Assembly (NCBI GenBank): GCA_961205875.1
Contig: OY540814.1
Coordinates: 11,700,993 to 11,764,992 of the forward strand
Reading direction: 5' to 3'
DNA: 64,000 bases
Origin: Sialis fuliginosa
Taxonomy: Eukaryota; Arthropoda; Insecta; Megaloptera; Sialidae
The position numbers and the translations under genes were made by a program. Every line of letters starts with the position of its first letter. Within the stretch, counting starts at the first letter, position 1. The notes under the pieces were generated by a model, which was given only the letters and a program-made list of their open reading frames with translations, had not been told where the DNA came from and did not search any database. Positions 56,261 to 64,000 of the stretch are shown piece after piece.

Positions 56261-56940
56261 ATAAAATTACATTTTTAAACAGAATACCAAATATTGAAAT
56301 AAAAATAAAATATAAAGAAAATTAATGGTTTATAATTTAAATTATTAAAATTACATACTTTAAAGACCACTTTAACGTTAATTATCCTAGAATTTATAAT
56401 TTTTCAAAAGTATCTTCTACCAACCCATTTTTATAATTACTATACCTACTTAGATACATAAAAATATACATAATCATAAAAAATAATATACATTACATTT
56501 TATGGCTATGATTCTAAACGACTTTTTTTAAGAATCGTTTTGTTTTGAAATAGAACGTATTTATGAGTTCACAAACATTCATTTTTAAACTAAATTGTCA
56601 ACTTCCGCTGATAGTAGCTACGTTCAATTGCTCACTAAAACGTATGACCAGGTGTAAATTTCGATAACAAATCTCATACCTATTACAGAGGTACTAAACT
56701 TGTACCTGTTATAGTAATTAGTACAATAATAATGTAATATATTGTCTCATATCTTCCAATATACAAAATACAAAAATATTAAAAATATTTCTGAAAGCAA
56801 AAATATGTTGATCTCAAATTTCCACCTGATCGCTTATCTCTATCCCATGAATCCTTCTCACACTCATAGCTTATTAACTACTTAACGGATTTTAATGAAA
56901 CTTAGTTTGTCAGATGAGTATGACTAGTAAATAGTCTCAT
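56261..56940. other. AT-rich DNA, nothing recognised
   Basis: No supported gene or element. Confidence 0.4.
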
Positions 56941-56943
56941 ATG

Positions 56944-57092
56944 ATGCCATGTTTAGACCGAAAAGAGAAAACAGCAACATCGTGTCATTTTAACAAAAGT
57001 GCAATAAACCCTGTACATTTTTAAATACGAAATGTTTTAAAACACCGTTTTGTTGTTTTGTTTTTAATTTTTGGTCTAAACACGGCATAAGA
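56944..57092. repeat. Inverted repeat 'ATGCCATGTTTAGACC'
   Basis: ATGCCATGTTTAGACCGAAA and AACAGCAACATCGTG face ACACCGTTTTGTTGTTT and TTTTTGGTCTAAACACGGCAT. A half copy (GTCGTGTTTAGACCAAAAAG, AACAGCAACACTG) is at 31717-31757. Likely a small TIR element. Confidence 0.6.
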
Positions 57093-57695
57093 ATCATCAA
57101 AATCGGGTCGCGGTGGGGGTGGTATTTTAATTTTTTTGTAATTTTTATGAAAATTTTTCTGTAGAGCCTTACATTTTCTGAGAAAAGGGTTTTATAATAA
57201 GAAGTACTGTACCAACACTTACAATCAGCAATCTTTTATACTGCAAGTATTTATACATGTTGCATTTTTTAAATGTTGAGAACCTCTGAACTTTGCATTT
57301 TGTCGAACCAAAATAAAAACAATTCGTTTATTGAAGCATGGCTTTTGTCAGCTGCTAAAAAGCTAGAGATTTTTACTTTCAGTTTTAATATCACTGCTAC
57401 TAAAAAAAAAAACAAATGTTTTTTAAGGTCATTAAGGAGAAACCGATGTTTTTTACTTATTTTCCAAATTTAACACGTGTCATGAATTTTTAGGTTGGTT
57501 TTTTAGAAGTCCGTTATTAATGTTCTATATATAATTATTTTTATAATTATAAAATAATGATCATTAAATTAAAATCTACTTTTCGTTTTTTACTACCAAA
57601 ATTATGCGCACACTGAAAGAAAGTTTTTTTTACTAGAAATGTATTTTAATGTCGTTTAATCTACTAAACAAATATAGGCAACGAAAAATGAACTT
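57093..57695. other. AT-rich DNA, nothing recognised
   Basis: No supported gene. The short frame at 57273-57473 has no recognisable feature. Confidence 0.4.
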
Positions 57696-57702
57696 CTTAC
57701 AC

Positions 57703-57855
57703 AGCAGCTCACCCTGAAAGTTTTTCCACAGTGGAGGGGGTAATTTATTTTTTGTAACCATATATTTTTCATTTATCTATCTATCTTGATTCTTAAATTA
57801 AATAATGTATATTTACAAATTCAGGGAAAAGTGGATACTGATTTCTACTTCCCTT
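57703..57855. repeat. Dispersed 'CAGCTCACCCTGAAA...' repeat
   Basis: CAGCAGCTCACCCTGAAAGT, TTCATTTATCTATCTATCTT and TAATGTATATTTACAAATTC match the order at 53611 and 32640. Confidence 0.55.
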
Positions 57856-59035
57856 ATTATGGAAGTACTACTATTCCTAGATAATATTTTATATACATAT
57901 TTATACAATTTTGAAACAGTTGCTTCCCATTTATTATTCACCCCTATTCCCTTAAGCAATATTGCGGTGTGACGTCTATTATTTTAAACTTATTTCAGGA
58001 TTTTTTTTTCGTAACAAAATAAAATATAATCTTTTCAATCTTTTTGTTTTTATTTGCATCATACAAAAAAAAAAATTTTTGACAATTTTATTATACTTTG
58101 TTTATATTTTTTGAAGTCTCCTCGAAAAAAAGGTGGGTGGGTGGTGGGAAGGAAATCTCCTCTTCTAGTCATTTGAAACAAAAAAATTAAATATATTTTC
58201 ATTTTATAGACTAGTCTTTGTCGTATTACCTAGAATCGGACATTTATATTAATAAAAAAACAAAATGCGGACTTGTAAAATAAAAGTTAGCATAAATCGT
58301 GTTTTTATAGTTGAAAATCGAGAAAAGGTTAGGTAATACGGTAATAATTAGTGCATAGAACAACGTGTTAAAATTATAGCCCGATCGATTGATTAGAATT
58401 TCGTTTCTGTTTCCCACCAACCGATAAAAAGTAGTTTCGAGAAAAACGCGTTTAATGATTTAGTAACAGATGTTACTCTTCTATGTGCTATAACTTCGTA
58501 AATACATGAAATAATGTACTACATTTATTTTAATCAGTATTTCATTTAAATAATAATGTTCAAAGACGGTGAGACAAAACAAAAGAAATTAATTTATAAT
58601 CGCCATCATAAACACAGAATACCAATAACTCACTCGCGCTATTTTAATTATGTCACGTAAACAGTTCCCATCGTATTTAATCGCATGCATGGAAAAAAAA
58701 CACTGGAATATTGAATAAAATGAGCATTCAGGTTGTCCAATATATGCAATATAAAGGTTTAACATCTAGTTTATTATGCGTTGTCGAATTATAGAGGTCG
58801 AAAAACAATAATTTCATATTATAGAGGGTAAAAATGTACTAAAAATACTTCCTAAGGAAACCGTAGTTATTTTGAGTTATAGAGGGTTCATTCTTGTAGT
58901 AACAAAGGTTTTGGGTCTTGAAGGAAAAGAAACATTTTCTTCTACTTATCGATGCTTGGCTTATAAAATATAGTATCCAATGTAGGAAATGCCAACCTTG
59001 ACGATGAGCCCAATATTGGGTTGCCAAGTGTTACT
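57856..59035. other. AT-rich DNA, nothing recognised
   Basis: A pair GTATTACCTAGAATC (58222) / AGGTTAGGTAATACGGT (58327) is a weak inverted repeat. No supported gene. Confidence 0.35.
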
Positions 59036-59215
59036 TTTTTGATATTGATCCCAGTCTAGGCCGAGCTTCGGTCACCTATTCTTTACCCAAGATTGAACCA
59101 ACTCTGGGGCAGCCTTAGTTCGACAAACCTTGGCCGAGTCTTAAACGAAGTTATCATTTGTATCTTAACTCAATGTTGGCTAGCATTGGCGCCAACCGTG
59201 GCCCCTTTATAATTT
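59036..59215. repeat. Degenerate GGCC/CCAA-rich repeat block
   Basis: CCAGTCTAGGCCGAGCTTCG, AACCTTGGCCGAGTC, CAATGTTGGCTAGCATTGGC and GCCAACCGTGGCCCC are variants of a short CCAATGTTGGCC-like motif, more GC-rich than the surroundings. It looks like an old satellite-type repeat. Confidence 0.4.
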
Positions 59216-59635
59216 CTATATGGGATGTTGTTATATCAAAAATCCCTTCCTTTTGGACACCCCTATAAGATATAAAACATAAGTCACACACCCACCAAAT
59301 GTATGTATGCATACATATATATATTGCGTGCGACCTGATCACGTGGCCGGGACTTCGCCATGTAAGTCCATCTGCCACCACATCCGGTAGCGGAAATGGA
59401 CGCCAGGCATTCCCACCTAGACTTGCAAACGTTCTGAATATCAATCATGGTTAGACTCTGTTGTTATTGTTATTGTTATTAATGTTGTTGAACTAACTTT
59501 GGATAATACACGTGTGTGATGCGGAATAGTTAATATAATATGCAAAATAAAACATATGTTGTCAGAAGTAGTGTAGCATATGAGTTTTAATGATGTAAAA
59601 ATTATTTAATTAGTTATGCGTCGTTTGTGTGCCAC
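59216..59635. other. Intergenic DNA
   Basis: GC-richer patch 59325-59430 (GTGCGACCTGATCACGTGGC, CACCACATCCGGTAGCGGAA) without a credible frame; contains CACGTG at about 59340. TTATTG triplet repeats near 59465. Confidence 0.35.
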
Positions 59636-59638
59636 TTA

Positions 59639-59907
59639 TGCCCGTTATTATAAAGAATTTGCTTGAGTGCAAATGCAAATTAGCTTCCAGCTAACGCTAT
59701 CTGCTAGATGTCAAATTGTTATGAAATTGTTCGATATTTTAAAGCAGCGGTAATAAATATAGAATAACGTAAATGCTATGCATTTTATGAGATACACTTG
59801 GCAGCACTTATTTTAAGTCGCTATTGTACTCATTAATACCTAGCAGATAGCGTTAGCTGGAAGCTAATTTGCATTTGCACTCAAACAAATTCTTTATAAT
59901 ACCGGCA
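59639..59907. mobile_element. PIF/Harbinger-like MITE with long TIRs (269 bp)
   Basis: Left TGCCCGTTATTATAAAGAAT, right TTCTTTATAATACCGGCA. The TIRs extend some 70 bp through TGAGTGCAAATGCAAATTAG and CTTCCAGCTAACGCTATCTG. Flanks are TTA and ATA. The termini match the 40911 family but the interior is unrelated, so it is a distinct subfamily. Confidence 0.75.
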
Positions 59908-61225
59908 ATAAAAATAAAAATACTACATCTTCCCCTCTCTCCTTCGACTCCGTAATTATTGAAGCGCCTACATTATAGATATATCTAAATAAACTAACTA
60001 CATATTTGTTATAATTTAGGATCCAAAGATACATAAATACGGTCCTAATGTGTATTTATTTTAAAAAGGTTAAAAATTGTGAAATGTCCTAGAATAAATA
60101 AAATTAAATAATTTTTTTTTCAACTGATTAGCATGGGAATTTAAAAAAAACTACCCTAAATGTAATGTGATACAATTAAATCGAATTTACACGTAGATAT
60201 TTTCAAGTTGTGTTAGTATTTTTATAAAACGCCCTTTATTATAAATATAATGGAAGGAAGTTCACATTTAAGCCTCATTTCAAATTAATTAATGCAAGCA
60301 TTAATTCACCTCTATTCTTATTTCTTAAGTACGTATCACACGGTCAAATATTCCATATAATTCAATTTTTGATCAAAATATATAAAACCAATAATAAGAA
60401 ATATACTCGTACCTTTATATAATTATCGAGTTTTGAGTTAATATCCTTTTTCTATTTTTATTAGTGCCGAAATTTTATCGTAAATATAAATAAACTTTTT
60501 TTTATGAAATATTTTTTACTTAAAACGAAAATTTTGAAATGGAGACTAAAAAAATCTTTTTTCTGTCAGAATGAGGAAGCAATATATTTATGTGCAACTT
60601 TAAAAGCATGCCATAAATTATAAATTCAAAAATTGTATTAAAATTATTACAGTTATTAGCAACGCTGCACAGAATATAAAAATCTATGCCACTAATCTAA
60701 CATTCATTATATCTACAGCATCTAACCTAAGTAGTAATGTAAACTAAACGGTACTCCAACAGTAATTCAAAACTCACATAATATTAAATTGAAACAAAAG
60801 AAGATGGCTTTGTATAACTGTCGTTGAATGCGCACTAATGCGTCTGTTATCTCACAGCTACCTCTAGATCCATTTATATGTTTGTTTGTCAAATGTTTTC
60901 AGCGTTTGTCATTTATTTTAATAGAAAAACATCCTGTTTGTGATATAAAATATTTATGTCTTAAAATGATCTTTGAACCATCTTTGTTTATTTTTTTAAA
61001 TGTTATTTTATAAATGTCAATGTCTTTTTAAGTTGGTTTAATTGAATTTGTTTTAAAATTCTTGAAGTATAAAATTTTATTTAATTCTTAATTAATATTG
61101 TAGCTCTCGTAGCTACCCGGGAAAAAAATTAGATCTGAAGTGATCAAATCAGATCTGTGGAGACCTGCAAAGATCTACAATGATTTACAAATATCTCTAA
61201 ATATATCGTTGAATATCGTGATAGA
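59908..61225. other. AT-rich DNA, minor repeats
   Basis: No supported gene. AGATCTG/AGATCT motifs cluster at 61128-61190 in an irregular array. Confidence 0.35.
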
Positions 61226-61229
61226 GATT

Positions 61230-61262
61230 GAAACGTTGAAAATTCGTGAATTTTCAACGTAT
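61230..61262. repeat. Short perfect hairpin
   Basis: ACGTTGAAAATTC and GAATTTTCAACGT form a perfect 13-bp stem with a two-base loop. Function unknown. Confidence 0.6.
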
Positions 61263-61849
61263 TTGTTCCCTAGTTTCATCACAAATAACTCGGTCAAAAT
61301 TGATCGTACAACGATATAAAAAAAGTGTAAATTGAAAATATAAGTCTGATCTAAAATTCATACCCGACATAAGAGTACAATACTTTTTTTTATATATTTA
61401 ATGTAAGTTTAAAAATACGTACATTAGGCAAGTGCACCTGCTTTTATTTGTATCATAAACAGATCGTGAATTAAATCAGCGAAGCTTAAAGTAAACAGTA
61501 TGTATGGTAACGCCTCGTGTTGTAACACAATTGACAATATTGTTACGTGTTGTTCAAAATTCTATAAGAATTATCTCTTGCATCGCAAGGTATCCGGGAA
61601 GTCTATTAGATTTCTGGTTTTTCATACATGGCTGACGTCTGGTGGAACGATTCATAACTAACACCTAAAAATAATGTTTTATGTACAGTACATAATATGT
61701 GTTGGATGGTCATGTGGGATTTCTGTTTCTATGTTGCTTAGAGAAAAGTCTGGCCAAGTGTCTAAATATAAATATGACTAGAAAAAAGGTATTTTATTGG
61801 ATTCGACTTTTTGTTATTGTTAAGACAATTATTCCATTTATTTTCCTAA
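61263..61849. other. AT-rich DNA, nothing recognised
   Basis: The open frame beginning at 61699 runs into the next MITE and is not a credible gene. Confidence 0.4.
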
Positions 61850-62181
61850 TGTCCGGTATCATAAAGGACCTAACAAATTTGTTAGCTAACAAACACTTTC
61901 AACTGAGGTATCAAACATATATGACAGTTCTTCTGGAGTTTGTTGATGACTTTGACAAGTTTCGCGCACGCGTTGAAGGTAAATACAAACGGCATTAAAA
62001 CAGTGGTGATGTTATGAAAATTATTTAGTACGGTCAAAGATGCCAACTGTGTTACAATTAATTGAAGTGTCACTGCTCTAAATTCCATAACTAATCCATA
62101 GATACTAGTACAGTATTAATACCCCATATGAATGTAATTGCTAGCTAACAAATTTTGTTAGGTCCTTTATAATACCGGGCA
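61850..62181. mobile_element. PIF/Harbinger-like MITE, intact copy (332 bp)
   Basis: Left TGTCCGGTATCATAAAGGAC, right GGTCCTTTATAATACCGGGCA, TSD TAA (61847-61849 and 62182-62184). Identical in length to 40911-41242 and inverted to it, with three substitutions by eye (about 99% identity). Confidence 0.87.
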
Positions 62182-62308
62182 TAACTATAATATTTATAAA
62201 TATATGCTACTTACAATATTTTCTAAATTTATTTAGCTTATTAATTTATTAACTATTACTAAACAAATAAGTAGAAAATAGCAATATGCGATATACTTCT
62301 TTGCATAT

Positions 62309-62325
62309 GTGGGATTTGAACCCAC
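62309..62325 (-). other. Isolated tRNA-like T-arm / pol III B box
   Basis: On the minus strand GTGGG-TTCAAAT-CCCAC is a perfect 5-bp T stem and 7-base loop, containing the B-box GGTTCAAATCC. No A box, anticodon arm or acceptor stem can be built from the sequence around it, so it is a tRNA or SINE relic, not an intact tRNA gene. Confidence 0.5.
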
Positions 62326-62769
62326 AATCTTCGACATACTTTCTACATGATTTCATTTCATTTAAATATTTGTGCCATCATTTGATACTTTGCATCATTA
62401 ATTGAATAAATATTTTCTTCCTAATTTTATTTGGAAAAAAACAGATTATATGCAATAAACTAATATAATATGTTGACGTATTAATGCCTAATTTCTTCTA
62501 TCTACATTACCAGTATGTGTTGGCAGCTTGGTATACATCTATTAAATAGCAAATGCAGGGTTCTGGTTGGTCCATTTGGAGATTTACATGGATGGTACCA
62601 ATAACAGATTTTGATAAAACTGGAAGTAAGACTTACTCAACTATAAGGTGAACGTCACTTCTATTTGTGTCATAATTTTTTAGATAATTTTTATAATTTT
62701 ATCTTTTTGCATTTCTTGGCATTCTTATTTACAAAATCAGCCATTTAAATCTAATCCTTATTTGGAACC

Positions 62770-62925
62770 TGTAGGTTGAAATGAATTAGCAAAAAAGAAT
62801 TTAGATTTAGATATTTTCTCATATCTAGGCATGTGGAGTATCAAAATGAAGAATTAGTAGAATATGACCCTATTTCTACATATTTTTTTAACTCAAAAAT
62901 GCAACTGTAAGTGGCTCCAATCAGT
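62770..62925 (+). repeat. Third copy of the intron 1/intron 3 repeat
   Basis: TATCTAGGCATGTGGAGTAT, AAAATGAAGAATTAGTAGAA, TATGACCCTATTTCTAC and TTTTTAACTCAAAAATGCAA follow the order at 7198-7280. Confidence 0.65.
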
Positions 62926-63245
62926 CCACGTTGTGCAACTTCGAAATCCTTATGGCATACACCCGTGTATGTCTTGGCCGATTTTTTTAAGAAATGGCTT
63001 CAATTTTAACGAAACAGACTTACTTAACTTTTTTCTCATCTCGTCTCGTGTGCAGTCCTAATTATATTCTCGTAGACATTTCTACAATCGTAATTACTGC
63101 CATTATTCTTTTCTCAAACTCACCGGAACATTATTTCTTTTTATTTTAAATAAATAAATATTTCTCCCACGACAACCAAACACCAATTTACTTTTTTTAA
63201 GAACAAATTTCTTCTGTGTACCCGACTGTGAAATGTTCAACCACA
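62926..63245. other. Intergenic DNA, nothing firm
   Basis: TCATCTCGTCTCGTGTGCAG followed by TCCTAAT near 63036-63063 resembles a right end of the 29869 hAT family. No gene. Confidence 0.35.
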
Positions 63246-63249
63246 GAAA

Positions 63250-63410
63250 GTGAAATTACCATTATACAGGATTCACTTGGCTGCTACAGATTTATGCATC
63301 TCTCAGCTCTCCAAAGATCTCGATGGCCAGGTGAATACAAACACCTGTCTGTCACCGGCAGGTGCTGATCAACTCGCGCGCGACCGGCTGCTGGATCAAA
63401 GTTACATTAT
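63250..63410. promoter_or_regulatory. Candidate enhancer: three CAGGTG/CACCTG E-boxes
   Basis: CAGGTG (63328-63333), CACCTG (63342-63347) and CAGGTG (63359-63364) lie within 37 bp in a GC-richer, non-repetitive stretch (CTCGATGGCCAGGTG, CACCGGCAGGTGCTGATCAA). CAGGTG is the site class bound by Snail-family zinc fingers and by Daughterless-type bHLH dimers. No gene is identified nearby, so the role is inferred. Confidence 0.35.
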
Positions 63411-63419
63411 TCATTTTGC

Positions 63420-63905
63420 AAATATATTATGTAATGTGTAGTTATGCAAATGATATAGGTTTTTTTAGTTTCTAATCAACACGCGTCTATAAGATGAAAG
63501 AAGGTTCGTTCGAGATTTTTTTTGCATTTGCTGTTTCTGTAGTTTTTACAACTTGAAATTAATATTTAGTTAATTTGAAAAGTTTATATAGCAGGTGTAT
63601 TGTTATGGAAGATTGGTTGCAGATAGTAAATTATAAATTTATTCTTCTATGATGTATTATTTGTAGTGATATATCCTTAACTATATAACAACAAAAATAG
63701 TTATTACTAATATTGAAATAAATTAATTTCGCTCTAAAAATAATATTAATTGTAAGAACTGTATTAATAGAATGAACGATTTAGAACAACCTATTCCCAA
63801 GTGTGGTCCACGATCTGTCCACAGTTTCCAAAAATAATTTAAAATATGTATGTTTTATGTAAATTTTTACCTTACCTGCGAGAATATTTTTTAAATGAAT
63901 TAGTA
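63420..63905. other. AT-rich DNA, nothing recognised
   Basis: No supported feature. Confidence 0.4.
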
Positions 63906-63910
63906 TATAC

Positions 63911-64000
63911 TAGGGCATGTAAACCGGTTTTAACCGACACCGGTTAACCGGTTTTTTGTTAAAATTTACCAAAACCGTAAAACCGGGTTTTTCCCGAAAA
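63911..64000 (+). mobile_element. hAT-type element, 5' end, continues beyond the window
   Basis: TAGGGCATGTAAACCGGTTT is followed by dense AACCGGTT/ACCGG units (ACCGACACCGGTTAACCGGT, AAACCGTAAAACCGGG). This is the reiterated subterminal structure of a known hAT group. The other end is outside the window. Confidence 0.65.

Noticed and set aside
59154..59444. 96-codon minus-strand frame in a GC-richer region
   Set aside because: Overlaps a degenerate GGCC/CCAA repeat block and a TATG tract; no domain seen.
61699..61998. 99-codon frame
   Set aside because: About half of it is the PIF-like MITE starting at 61850, so it is a chance fusion.
1..64000. Autonomous transposons, LTR retrotransposons, rRNA or complete tRNA genes
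   Set aside because: I found no long terminal direct repeats, no reverse-transcriptase or transposase motifs, no rRNA-like stretch and no full cloverleaf.

Overview
This is eukaryotic and almost certainly insect DNA. It is strongly AT-rich, it has one gene split by GT-AG introns, there is no bacterial-type gene density, and the non-coding sequence is packed with small DNA transposons of arthropod type. I cannot fix the order. Some repeats (the 'AGGGTTCCGTA' and 'AACCGACTTAAAAAA' families, and element tails resembling 'GAAGTCGCGGGC') resemble repeats common in Lepidoptera and other insects, but that is weak evidence. All splice sites, element boundaries and target-site duplications (TSDs) below were read by eye.

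The one convincing protein-coding gene lies at 1610-7737 on the + strand. Four exons (1610-1651, 3273-3526, 5384-5665, 7452-7737) join in frame into a 287-residue secreted protein. It has a signal peptide, a short Thr/Glu/Pro mucin-like stretch and four peritrophin-A (CBM14, chitin-binding type 2) domains, so it is probably a peritrophic-matrix or other extracellular chitin-binding protein. A TATA box lies upstream and an AATAAA signal downstream. Its introns hold repeats, including a ~450-bp inverted pair, one arm in intron 1 and one in intron 3.

From 8 kb to 64 kb I find no second gene I would defend. The region is a dense, partly nested collection of non-autonomous DNA transposons. hAT-type elements with 8-bp TSDs lie at 24952, 27528, 29869 and 47744, with one more end at 63911. 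A PIF/Harbinger-like family with TWA TSDs has about nine copies, two of them 99% identical. A second TWA-TSD family is at 35692 and 40807. Tc1/mariner- or pogo-like elements flanked by TA are at 2176, 15513, 22818, 32049, 34791 and 40179. Two elements with GGGG ends flanked by TA are at 18427 and 41590. Large fold-back palindromes are at 11304, 15513 and 47231. Several dispersed families without clear ends fill much of the rest.

Between the repeats are short GC/CpG-richer blocks (about 11100, 17820, 26380, 30800, 33310, 37800, 38700, 50100 and 63250). Some carry clustered E-boxes or a shared 12-mer. They are the best candidates for regulatory DNA, unannotated first exons or SINEs. No rRNA gene, intact tRNA, CRISPR array or operon was seen. 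I did not find a clearly new biological system; the most distinctive objects are the nested and fold-back elements and the atypical third domain of the chitin-binding protein.
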